From Cadophora sp. MPI-SDFR-AT-0126 (lineage: Eukaryota; Ascomycota; Leotiomycetes; Helotiales; Ploettnerulaceae): a stretch of 64,000 bases of DNA. The notes under the pieces were generated by a model. The model had not been told where the DNA came from. It worked only from the letters and a program-made list of their open reading frames with translations, and did not search any database. The DNA is taken from positions 1,426,001 through 1,490,000 of the forward strand of contig JAGMVK010000009.1 in NCBI GenBank assembly GCA_020747065.1, written 5' to 3'. Both the position numbers and the translations under genes were made by a program. This document shows positions 55,651-64,000 of this stretch, piece after piece (within the stretch, counting starts at the first letter, position 1; each line of letters begins with the position of its first letter).

Positions 55651-56679
55651 ATGGTCCTACTGGGACTCTCTATCCTCATCGCTTCAGTGTCTTTCCTCTG
55701 CTACCGTCATCCACCGACATCATGGGCCTGTTTCCAGTGGCTTCGTCCCTCCATCGAGTCCGGCGCAAAGAAGCAAGACGGCCTTTCACTTCCACCTCCA
55801 ACACTCTCTAAGAAGACCTTGATAGGAAAATCACAGCCAAGGGATCAGCCATCAATACCACAAACAGAGATCCAACTCCCCATAATCACCAAAGCCGATC
55901 CCCCAACAAGCAGCGACAATGCCAAAGCCGACCTCGACCGCAAAGCCATGCCGCCCCCACCACCTCCCTTCAAGAAGCAACTCCCTCTGCGCAACCCATT
56001 AGCACCCGTACCGAGACTCACACTAGGCAATGGAAATACCAGCAGTGATGGACAAGAAGAGGACGAAGAGCTCTCCGTGCCCTCATTCCCCGCCATGAAC
56101 TCAGCACAAAGAGCATCAGGAGGCGTCTCTGGTCCTCCAAGACTAAACGCCTACCCACAATCCTCCTCAGGCCTCATGGCACCACCAACGCGGTCTCCCC
56201 TCCCCAATCGAGGACCACCAGGCAATTCCGGCGCCTCTCTTTCCTCATCCCTCGCCCCTCCACCAACACATACATCCATCCCCACCAAACCACGCCGAAA
56301 AGTCCTCTTAACACCCGGGCACTCCCCGTTAGACTGGGCGCGTTTATCGTCGTCTCCCACGGCAAACCTGAGAGGCTTACCAGCCGATACGCCGTATATC
56401 CGCGTGCCGCCTAGCTTGCTGAAGCAGTACACTGGGCGGAAGGGCAAGGATGCGTGGACGGTGCTGGGTGGGAAGGTGTATAATATTACGCCATATTTGC
56501 CTTATCATCCTGGGGGTGGGCCGGAACTGATGAAGGCTGCAGGGAGGGATGGGACGAAGTTGTTTGGGGAAGTACATCCGTGGGTTAATTGGGAGGGTAT
56601 GTTGGAGCCGTGTTTGGTGGGTATTGCGGTTGAAGAGGGAGATAGGAAGGCACAGAGCACGTTGGATGAGATGGACTAG
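55651..56679 (+). CDS. Cytochrome b5-domain protein, Irc21-like
   Basis: A single exon of 342 aa. The N-terminus (MVLLGLSILIASVSFLCY) is a hydrophobic anchor. A long Pro/Ser-rich linker follows to about residue 245. The cytochrome b5-type haem domain is at the C-terminus: DAWTVLGGKVYNITPYLPYH, the first axial histidine in HPGG (residues 286-289), AAGRDGTKLFGEV and the second axial histidine at 309 (HPWVNWEGML), then CLVGIAVEE. The HPGG..HPWVNWEGML pattern is that of S. cerevisiae Irc21 and the b5 part of Cyb5R4. A role in membrane electron transfer is expected; Irc21 itself is poorly understood. The anchor at the N-terminus is unlike microsomal cytochrome b5, which is anchored at the C-terminus. 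Confidence 0.88.
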   Translation: MVLLGLSILIASVSFLCYRHPPTSWACFQWLRPSIESGAKKQDGLSLPPPTLSKKTLIGKSQPRDQPSIPQTEIQLPIITKADPPTSSDNAKADLDRKAMPPPPPPFKKQLPLRNPLAPVPRLTLGNGNTSSDGQEEDEELSVPSFPAMNSAQRASGGVSGPPRLNAYPQSSSGLMAPPTRSPLPNRGPPGNSGASLSSSLAPPPTHTSIPTKPRRKVLLTPGHSPLDWARLSSSPTANLRGLPADTPYIRVPPSLLKQYTGRKGKDAWTVLGGKVYNITPYLPYHPGGGPELMKAAGRDGTKLFGEVHPWVNWEGMLEPCLVGIAVEEGDRKAQSTLDEMD

Positions 56680-57004
56680 AACTCGGTATGTATAAGGGCT
56701 TGGCGACTTTGATTTGTTTCCAGCAGCGGAGGTTTGCATACGGCGTTGGCGTTCAGGTCAGGTCAATTTCGGACATGATATGGCATTGCATGGATTGCAT
56801 GGCATGGAATAAACAGCTATTGGTAGAAGGCTGAGTTTACATGATAGACGAAGAATAAATAGAAGATACCCGTTTCCTACCCACCCATTCAGAGACACGC
56901 CCTGCACGCCAACGAAAGAACTCCCGCTACCGAAGCTCAGAACGCTCAGATCAAGAAAACCACATTCAACCTTCTCCCATACGTTCAAATCAATAGGGTC
57001 ACAC
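56680..57004. other. Convergent 3' region of the Irc21-like gene and NBS1
   Basis: 325 bp between stop codons, with a GGCATG/GCATTG-type short repeat near 56778-56806. No coding signal. Confidence 0.45.
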
Positions 57005-59672
57005 TCACGCCTTCTTCTTGAATCTAAACTTGAGTCCATCGTCACTTTCGTCATCGCTATCTGGCTCAGGGGCCGTCTGTTTCCTGACTGGTGCTTGCTT
57101 TGCCCTTTTTGCAGGTGCTGGCTTGGTCAACGTCGTAGCTGCGGCTCTCTTATTCGTTGGCAAGTTCTGAGATGTACTTGTCTTGTCGGCCAACTTTTGA
57201 GAACGTCCAATTCTGGTCTTTGGAGCTGGGGTGACAATTTCTAGATCCGAGTCCGAATTATCGTTTCCTCCAGCGCCAGCATACTCTTCTTCAGCCTCAC
57301 TCGCCAAGATCCGAGACGCTGCTTCAGCTGCTCCAGTTCTCGGTCTTGGTTGCGTGTCCATCTGGCTGATATCTTGAGTATCCTTGCCTTTACCTTTGCT
57401 TTTCTTCTTGCGCTGGCTGTCATCTTCCCAGTACGTATCGCCGATACCATAGTCTTTCTTCTTGGATTCTTCCAGAGGCACAATGACTCTGTGAAGACCT
57501 CTAGCATCAGCAGCACCTGCACGACGTCGGAACTTTTTGAAATTGGCCCGAGCATTCCACTTCTCATCCCAGCGTTCGCTATCTTCCGGTCTTTCGGTAC
57601 GCAGAATCCGTGGGTTGGGACGCCGAATCGGCATTTCCTCGATGATGGCAAGCTTACGGATTTGCTCGATATCCATGCCGTCGAAGTCCTCTTGCAAAGA
57701 TTCACGCTCGGCTCTTGCTGCAGCTTCGTCCTTTTCTCGCTGTTGACGTCTGATTTCAATCAAGTCGACTTCCTTCTCCTTCTTGACCTTTCTGCCTCGA
57801 CCCTTGGCGGCTGGTTCGTCTTTGACAACTGGTGCGACGGCAGGTGTAGGTGCAGGCGAATCTCGACGTGGAGGTGTTGACCCTTTTCTGAGCCTTTGTT
57901 CCGCTTCATTCGCAAGTCGACGTCTCTTCAGGGCAGCTGCTCTTGGTGCTGCCTCCTCCATCACATCTTCGTCTTCGAAAGCAGGACTTAGAGCTCTCTT
58001 TCGGCTATTTCTATCTCCGGGTTCTGGTGAACGAGGAACTTGAAGAATGTTGTTTGGATCTTGAGTGAGAAAAAGACCCTGCGACTGTTGTGAGTCTGCC
58101 ACGGCAGGCTGATCAACTTGCATAGAATCCGGTTCTGGCATGCTTGAGTTGATGGGACCGGAGAATTCGTCCTCGAATCCTACAAATGCCTTTGCAGGTC
58201 GTCTCCTACCACGTCTCGGCGGTTCTGGCGGTGCCATTGGTGCAGGTGCGGACTCAGGAGCCTGACTGGTTTGGGAATCTACAACAGTGGCTGTTAAACG
58301 TCAGAAAAATGCTTTTAGGAAATAATGTGTACACTTACCTGCAGTTGGCGGAGGAGCTATCACACCCGAGTCCTCTCTCAGAAGGGGTCGTCTGAGCACG
58401 CTAGCATCATTACCGAGTATAGCATCAAGAAATTCATTTTGTTCGATCAATCGATGATCCAGAACTTGAGCAATTTGCCGGCTGAATTCTGCATACCATT
58501 CTGTGCCGGCACCTTTCGAAGGATTAAACTTGACAACTACCACCCCCTTTCCCTCGCTTCCGTCCTCAAATTCTCCAAGGCCTTTCTCTCCAGCAACTCC
58601 CTTGACATATCTTACAAAATCATCGACAGTCGTTTCGTTCGGGACGGCTTCTCGTATGAGAGCCTTACCGCGGCCTTCGGTAATGGGAGGTAGAAGGGTA
58701 TCGAACTGACGCTTCTCGTAGAAGACAAATGTATATCCGTCAAACATCCCCAGCCGACCTGAGTTTGGGCTATATGCATCAGCTCCACGTTCTGTGGGCT
58801 CCTCTCCTCGAGGAGGTAAATATTTGAGAGGGTCTGGAAAGTTGGCATCGAAATCTAGCTCCAGCGGGGAAGGGCCGCCTTTTTCCTTCGGTGTAGCTGC
58901 AGCTACCAGAGCCTCGATGAATGAATCATTCACGATATATTTTCCATTGATTAGAGCTTGAAGACCCTTCGATGTGTTGCGTTTCTTTGCGACAAGATGT
59001 GTAGTAAGTTTTCGTTCGTACTCGACGAGTACTCTGACATCGAGTGGACTGAGGCGGTCATAGAGGTCGGGATATGGGTTGGCCTTCTGTTCTTTCGTAG
59101 GAAATGAGAATGTAAAATTGGTCGGGATCCAAGTGAAACTGTATGCACATCAGACAAATCATACACCTGCAATGGGTAATTCTAACCGAAAATGGTGCTT
59201 ATATTTCCCCAGCGAAACGACATTCTCGTCCTGTTCGAGTGGTACGGTTTTGGCTCTGATCTGCTCTCCATTCAACAATGTGCCTATCTTGGTTCCCTTG
59301 GGATCGCCGCAGCCATCTTGTATCGTGATTTTGGTTCGGTAATTCGCATTTGCCTGCTGCATATTAGCATCGGACAAGAGTTGGCGGATGAGACATACGC
59401 AATCGGAAGCAGTAACCGCAGCTACCCTGACAGTAAGATGTTTTCTCGAGATCGTCTTGTCCGACACAACGAATTGACCCTCTGTTACCGTCAGTCAAAT
59501 TCCTTAGGTCATTTACGTATCGCGTACCCTCTGCTGCTGTGCGCCCAATGAGAAACTCTTTTCCTGGCGGAATCCATAGCCTCTTGCCTGATCTGAGGTC
59601 AGTTCTGTATCGTCTGGTGCTGGGCAAAGGCCTACCTTTCAGGACATCTCCATCGCATGAGAAAATCCACAT
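57005..59672 (-). CDS. NBS1: Nbs1/nibrin, MRN complex subunit
   Basis: Six exons, 59636-59672, 59528-59587, 59399-59481, 59187-59353, 58339-59138 and 57005-58290, encode 810 aa. An FHA domain opens the protein (MWIFSCDGDVLKG, LWIPPGKEFLIGRT, FVVSDKTISRKHLTV, GTKIGTLLNGEQI). A BRCT pair follows (residues ~120-320; GLQALINGKYIVNDSFIEAL, LGMFDGYTFVFYEKRQFDTL). The second half is disordered with basic nuclear signals. NARANFKKFRRRAG matches the Mre11-binding motif, and the acidic-then-FxF end (DDESDDGLKFRFKKKA) matches the Tel1/ATM-binding tail. Role: with Mre11-Rad50 senses DNA double-strand breaks and telomere ends and recruits Tel1. Intron 3 (59354-59398, 45 nt, branch GCTAAT) has no stop and a length divisible by three, so its retention would insert 15 residues. 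Aspergillus calls this gene scaA. Confidence 0.92.
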
Positions 59673-60077
59673 CCTCGGAATGTTGAGATACCGAAAATGT
59701 TCGAGATCAGGTTCGGTCACGAAACTCCAATGTCGTGGTTGAAGAGGGGATGTAATGGAACGGGGTCGCGTCCCAAGTTTCGAAGCTATCACGCTATCAC
59801 GTGCGTTAGAACATGTTCAGCTGGACCTCAGCCTGTTCCAGAGATGTTGTTAAGAGATGGCAAAAGGCTTCTACATCTCGGCTCATCGTTTAGTTATTAC
59901 AAGATCGATGCTTCTATGTCTATTTCAGAGCCTTTCTCGGGGTTTCTAGCACGTACTACTTCCTCTCCCCAACTTATTGGCTTCCTCAATACTGGATCTG
60001 GATCATGCACCCGGTAAAGTCACTTAGATGTTAGCGTATGTCATAGCTATTCTATTCCTACAAGTACTCCTCTCAGA
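59673..60077. promoter_or_regulatory. Divergent promoter of NBS1 and a membrane-protein gene
   Basis: 405 bp between divergent starts; no marked repeats. Confidence 0.45.
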
Positions 60078-61340
60078 ATGAACTCGTCTACGACTGCGGC
60101 TCCGGTCGATCAGACCAATAGAATCGGTATCCCCTGGCAGACCATCTTCTGGACTCTGGTACCTCTTGCAATTAGTTCCATGTCTCAGCCTGGAGGTCGA
60201 ATCAGTGGGCTCCCAAGTAGATATAGAACATATTTGCGATGTTCGCCTGTCCTCTGTGCAGCAGATACTTTGTCCATTTTCACCAATCTTACCACTTTAT
60301 GCTTCTACCAGAAATATTCCTTCACTGAGGCTGTTGCAATTACCCTACAAGCACGTCTCAACAACGATCTCCAGGAAGAAGCAACAGAGATGGATGTCAT
60401 CGATGAGTATAATGAGATCGAAGGAATTCAAAGCTTGGAGAACATGACTTGGTTACGCTGGTTATGGTTTATTCTTGGGACACTGCCGCCTGCTATCAAA
60501 TTTTTGGCCATGGGTGGCATTCTATGGGAACAAGCATGGGGTTTAATGTTTCTGACATCTTGGACCATCAATGAGGGTCTAATGATATTCGCTTCCATGA
60601 ACCAATCCTTCTTCACCATCTCAAATACTGGCCGAATATCCTGGCCAGGCTATGAACAAGCAAGATTATCACCCGATTTGACGGTGATTCGGAATGTGCT
60701 GGCGAAAGTAGACATCAGCCTTGCCACTATCGCGTTGACAGTCCATACTGTGATCTTGAACGGTGCTCTCAGAATTGTGTATCGGACCTTGAGATCGCGA
60801 ACAATACCACAAGCAGAGCTCCAAATACAGCCCGACGGGCAGCAATACCCTACAACAACCTCAGCAAGCTACGTATCCATCATATCCACCGCCACGGTTG
60901 CATGTATCAGCCTCTCCATCGCTGTCTCTCGAAGAATGAGACTACAAATCACAGGCATCGTCTACCTACTATTCTTCACAACGTTCATCATGCTCTTCAA
61001 CACCTCGACGAATACGATAATGTTCGCCTGGCAAGTCTTGAATGCAGCTGCCTATGGAGATAGGCTGAGATCGTCGATATATGTTTATATCTTATCGACT
61101 ACCTCGATGATAGCATCCATGCTCTTCACCCAATACCTTGGTCGGCGCTTCGAAGCCCTGGGAAACAGCCTCTTGATAACGAGATCCGAAAGAACCGAAG
61201 ATGGCGTGAAGGTCGACGTTGTAGCTTGCTTTGCCTTTGTTTTCTTTCTCGCGACTATCCTCACTTGTTTACTTTGGTACGGCTTTATCTATGACTCAAG
61301 TGGCACTTCAAGTCCCAGCTGGACAGGCGTCTTCGGTTAG
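60078..61340 (+). CDS. Polytopic membrane protein, unknown function
   Basis: Not recognised. A single exon of 420 aa from the ATG at 60078. About eight or nine hydrophobic segments are visible, for example IPWQTIFWTLVPLAI, TLSIFTNLTTLCFYQ, WLWFILGTLPPAIKFLAMGG, MFLTSWTINEGLMIFASM, LATIALTVHTVILNGAL, IVYLLFFTTFIMLFN, YVYILSTTSMIASMLF and FAFVFFLATILTCLLWYGFI. Charged loops (LQEEATEMDVIDEYNEIEG and LGRRFEALGNSLLITRSERT) separate them. The pattern resembles the many uncharacterised fungal integral membrane proteins. Two N-glycosylation sites in the first 70 residues (NSS, NLT) hint that part faces the lumen or outside. No transporter motif seen. Confidence 0.72.
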   Translation: MNSSTTAAPVDQTNRIGIPWQTIFWTLVPLAISSMSQPGGRISGLPSRYRTYLRCSPVLCAADTLSIFTNLTTLCFYQKYSFTEAVAITLQARLNNDLQEEATEMDVIDEYNEIEGIQSLENMTWLRWLWFILGTLPPAIKFLAMGGILWEQAWGLMFLTSWTINEGLMIFASMNQSFFTISNTGRISWPGYEQARLSPDLTVIRNVLAKVDISLATIALTVHTVILNGALRIVYRTLRSRTIPQAELQIQPDGQQYPTTTSASYVSIISTATVACISLSIAVSRRMRLQITGIVYLLFFTTFIMLFNTSTNTIMFAWQVLNAAAYGDRLRSSIYVYILSTTSMIASMLFTQYLGRRFEALGNSLLITRSERTEDGVKVDVVACFAFVFFLATILTCLLWYGFIYDSSGTSSPSWTGVFG

Positions 61341-61642
61341 CAGGGGACAACGGAGGAGAATGAGAGTACTCAACAGTACTAGTAGGCTCAGTCGCACGGT
61401 GTACGAGTGTTGCATAGAAAATCCGAGGGATGAGCGTTTTCATCGTTCCTGCTAAATTGGGCAGTCTCGTTTCGCTTCGCCTCGCCTCTTACACTTTTGC
61501 CATCCTCCATCTCCATTTCTTCACTTCCCGTCACCATTGTATTTCAGGTCTTACACCAAGTCAAGTGAAATCCACCGCATCCTATCAGACTCCAAGCCTA
61601 CCATCTGCTCGATGCGCAGAGATTACAAGTCCCACCACCAAC
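61341..61642. other. Intergenic region upstream of the 2EXR gene
   Basis: 302 bp. The frame of the next gene is open back to an ATG at 61430, but that stretch reads like 5' UTR. Confidence 0.45.
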
Positions 61643-62548
61643 ATGAGGAACACGCGCTCAGCCAGCAAGCGTGCCGACACGGCTGAAGAACCCTCCACGT
61701 CGCCCTCTTCCGCAAACAACGACATCAAGAACAATCCAATCAATGTCGCCCTCACGAGTTTCATGCTCTTCCCAAAGCTCCCCCTCGAGATCCGTCAAAT
61801 GACATGGGTCCTCAGCCTCGAGTCACGTATCATCGAGATCTGCCTCGACGACGCGTCCGGCTTCTACTCCAAGTCGAAGCTACCACCTGCTCTCCAAGTC
61901 TCCAAAGAGTCGCGCGACACTGTCACCAGTCGGTACAAATTGTGCTTCGGTTCGACTTGGTACCCTGCCCAGACTCTGTTCAACTTCGACCTTGACACGC
62001 TCTACTTCGATCGCAGTATGGTGAACCATACCCGACTGTTCTTTGGATCTCTCCGAGACTTTGAACTTGCTAATCTGCAAACTGTGGCAATCGACATGTA
62101 TGTTGGAGAAGTGGCCGACTTTGCCATGATTCCCTACGATGTAATGGACGGCATCTGCAAGTCTCTACAAGCCATGCCAAAATTGACTGCCTTGCTTGCA
62201 GTTTACGAACTGCAGCACGACATGAGCAGGAACATGCGTAGCATAGACATGGGAATGGACCTTAAGTGGATGGAAAGTGACACAGATATGAGTATGATTC
62301 AGCTCTATGGCGATGTACCTGATGAATTTGATGCGTATCTCCGTCGCAACAAAAGTAACTACTTCGGCTTTGATAACATGATCCCCGAATGGCCCTTCTA
62401 CGGGGACTATGATGACTTTCCGTTCTTTATCGTCTATGGTATGCGTCGAGAGACTAAGGAGCGGATCATTCAGAGGAACTTGGCCGAGACAAGCGGTACC
62501 ATCAAGACTTCGAGCCGTGGACGCCGTGAACGACAAACGCGCGCCTAG
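61643..62548 (+). CDS. 2EXR-domain protein, intact
   Basis: A single exon of 301 aa from the ATG at 61643 (context ACCAACATGA; an in-frame ATG at 61430 would add 71 residues that look non-coding). After a short Ser/Thr-rich lead, the 2EXR domain begins: FMLFPKLPLEIRQMTWVLSL, ESRIIEICLDD, LPPALQVSKESRDTVTSRYK and FNFDLDTLYFDRSM. The rest is less conserved, rich in Met and Asp (MDLKWMESDTDMSMIQLYGD), and ends in an arginine-rich tail. 2EXR is an F-box-related fungal domain, greatly expanded in Pezizomycotina; function unknown. This copy has no frame break, unlike the relative at 47806-49236. Confidence 0.83.
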   Translation: MRNTRSASKRADTAEEPSTSPSSANNDIKNNPINVALTSFMLFPKLPLEIRQMTWVLSLESRIIEICLDDASGFYSKSKLPPALQVSKESRDTVTSRYKLCFGSTWYPAQTLFNFDLDTLYFDRSMVNHTRLFFGSLRDFELANLQTVAIDMYVGEVADFAMIPYDVMDGICKSLQAMPKLTALLAVYELQHDMSRNMRSIDMGMDLKWMESDTDMSMIQLYGDVPDEFDAYLRRNKSNYFGFDNMIPEWPFYGDYDDFPFFIVYGMRRETKERIIQRNLAETSGTIKTSSRGRRERQTRA

Positions 62549-62946
62549 ACATATTGTGCGGAGGCTGTGACATGGATGGCGGAAAATAAATCGTATTGCG
62601 AGGGAGACATTTCGTGGCTGTCAATCATGGTTCGCTGAGCTGCCAAGTACAAGTTGAAGGAGGAAGTGGCCACATTCGGGACGGATTTCGTTCTACAAAC
62701 TCGAATTTGCAAGCATTATCTTGTTGGGAGAATCTCAATGTCGCAGGGAAAAGTCTGTGAACAGAAAATTCGTACTCTCGTACGTGCTCTGTATTGCTCT
62801 GTATAATTAAACGAGGAAACATGAACAGACCCAAAGCACTCCAATATATTCGAACTCCCAGCACCGTGAGATCAAGCCCCATGCAATAAATGTCACATAC
62901 AAAGAGAAAAGTATGTAATGTTCCCAATCCAATATATCCCACTCAT
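62549..62946. other. Convergent 3' region
   Basis: 398 bp between the 2EXR stop and the ABC transporter stop. No gene seen. Confidence 0.45.
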
Positions 62947-64000
62947 TTATCGTTTCTCTACCAATAAGACATGCATGGCAACGTAAGCCAAGATAATAAA
63001 CGCGCCCGCGAATATCGCCAACTTCGTAACATCAGGCCATAGCGCCTGGGTGTTGAATCCAAAAGAGCTCAAGATCGTTGCACCAGGGACATCGATTGTT
63101 AAACCAAGCTTCTTGTCTTTGAGAGACAGGAACGTGACTTCGTTGACGATCAGGGACTCGAAGCCGTAGTGGAAAATCGATATGTCTTGCAGCCAGAGCG
63201 CGGACTTAGGGATGGCGTCGTGGTTGAGGAGGAGACCGGCGAAGAGGAGACTGAAGAGCATGACGAGACTGCCGATTAAGCTTGCGACGCCGTTGTCTTT
63301 GCAGACGATGCCGATGAAGAGACAGATTCCGGCTGCGGCAAGATTGAAGAGAACTAGGATTAGGATGAACTTCAGGAAGTGTGACCAGTCTGGTACCAAG
63401 CCTGTCATGGGATAGATGATCGAACCCATGATGATCGGTGGGATGATTCGGAGAGGAACTACGTCAAATAGTACTTTGGCGGCAAAGTATGTAATTGGTG
63501 AGTAGTATCCGTTTGCTCTTTCTCGGACGAATATCATTCTCTCAGCGGCAAAGACTGTCAAGCTGGATAGTGTACTGAAACCAAACAGCGCAAGGATGAA
63601 GAAGAACAGCCCCAGTCTGTTCTGGAAACCAGGAATATCGTCTGTCAGACCATAGAACAAGAACCCTGAAAGGACCGCTAGGAGGATCGCGATTGCATAA
63701 TGTGTCAACATCAACATCGGGTTTCTGTATAGATTCCTCCATGTTCTCTGCGACAAGATCAAGAATTGACGAACGTAGCCGACCCTTGCATAACCTCGTC
63801 CCATTGCACCGCCAGTATTTGCGGATCCATTTCCGTTGCCATTGGCGTGGCCATTTGCTGTCCCGTTGGCTGTCGCGGCGCTGTCTATGGCAGCATGGAT
63901 GTTGTCATGAATGTTGCCTGCAATCTCGGATTGCTGGTAGGCTGCAACAAGAATATCGAGATCAGTAGTACTCGTGGCCGAAGGAGGAAGATTGTCTGGA
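62947..64000 (-). CDS. ABCG half-transporter, Adp1-like, C-terminal part, cut by window end
   Basis: An open frame from base 64000 down to the TAA at 62947-62949 gives ~350 codons of a protein whose N-terminal part, including the ATP-binding cassette, lies outside. It begins in a linker ([20 protein letters not shown]), goes through a Gly/Asn/Ala-rich stretch and enters the ABC-2 membrane domain: [100 protein letters not shown], and a last helix ending HVLLVEKR. The [13 protein letters not shown] element and the short C-terminal end fit ABCG half-transporters such as S. cerevisiae Adp1. The ATG at 63804 is internal. Substrate unknown. Confidence 0.88.
   Translation of the reverse strand, partial: PDNLPPSATSTTDLDILVAAYQQSEIAGNIHDNIHAAIDSAATANGTANGHANGNGNGSANTGGAMGRGYARVGYVRQFLILSQRTWRNLYRNPMLMLTHYAIAILLAVLSGFLFYGLTDDIPGFQNRLGLFFFILALFGFSTLSSLTVFAAERMIFVRERANGYYSPITYFAAKVLFDVVPLRIIPPIIMGSIIYPMTGLVPDWSHFLKFILILVLFNLAAAGICLFIGIVCKDNGVASLIGSLVMLFSLLFAGLLLNHDAIPKSALWLQDISIFHYGFESLIVNEVTFLSLKDKKLGLTIDVPGATILSSFGFNTQALWPDVTKLAIFAGAFIILAYVAMHVLLVEKR

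Noticed and set aside
1..64000. CRISPR array, prophage, integrative element or bacterial-type operon
   Set aside because: Spliced eukaryotic genes throughout, and no regularly spaced direct repeats or mobile-element genes.

Overview
The window reads as chromosomal DNA of a filamentous ascomycete (Pezizomycotina). The genes are intron-bearing, with short 45-100 nt GT-AG introns and CTAAC-like branch sites. The gene content includes HET and 2EXR families, ERG9, a fungal-type TPP1/Tpz1-like telomere protein and a rhamnose-type epimerase/reductase. A leotiomycete is my guess, not something the sequence proves. All exon boundaries were worked out by hand and checked for reading phase; no alignment or database search was run.

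Layout. 1-9359: the 5' end of the PtdIns3P 5-kinase FAB1 (minus), then a large TPP1/Tpz1-like shelterin gene (plus). 9659-12650: a mitochondrial BolA protein and an ACSF3-like malonyl/acyl-CoA synthetase, divergent, around a promoter holding a perfect 19-bp-arm palindrome. 13222-18880: housekeeping genes (eIF4E, SYM1/Mpv17, TRAX, GPI14). 19279-25827: an F-box protein, a transcription-factor-like protein with no DNA-binding domain, and a short-chain dehydrogenase. 27019-32999: a gene-poor, disturbed stretch with a secreted S10 carboxypeptidase carrying a one-base frame break, an orphan ORF, and an acidic low-complexity gene whose frame breaks at a TCCC repeat. 34580-44330: squalene synthase ERG9, two convergent nucleotide-sugar-transporter-like genes, a UDP-rhamnose-type epimerase/reductase and a DnaJ protein. 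44860-49236: a HET-domain gene followed by a decayed 2EXR gene. 49654-64000: an aminotransferase, a coiled-coil disordered protein, an Irc21-like cytochrome b5 protein, NBS1, a polytopic membrane protein, an intact 2EXR gene, and the C-terminal part of an Adp1-like ABCG transporter cut by the window edge.

The two most interesting functional groupings are (i) the epimerase/reductase divergent from one and close to a second KT-motif nucleotide-sugar-transporter-like gene, suggesting a deoxysugar-nucleotide synthesis and Golgi import module, and (ii) the BolA/ACSF3 divergent pair, both predicted to feed mitochondrial lipoate synthesis. Both are inferences from family membership and gene order. 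Gene-structure oddities include two GC-AG introns, an 18-nt microexon, an 11-nt first coding exon, and three genes with frame breaks. Promoters here are unusually rich in pentanucleotide repeats. No tRNA, rRNA, CRISPR array or recognisable transposon was found.
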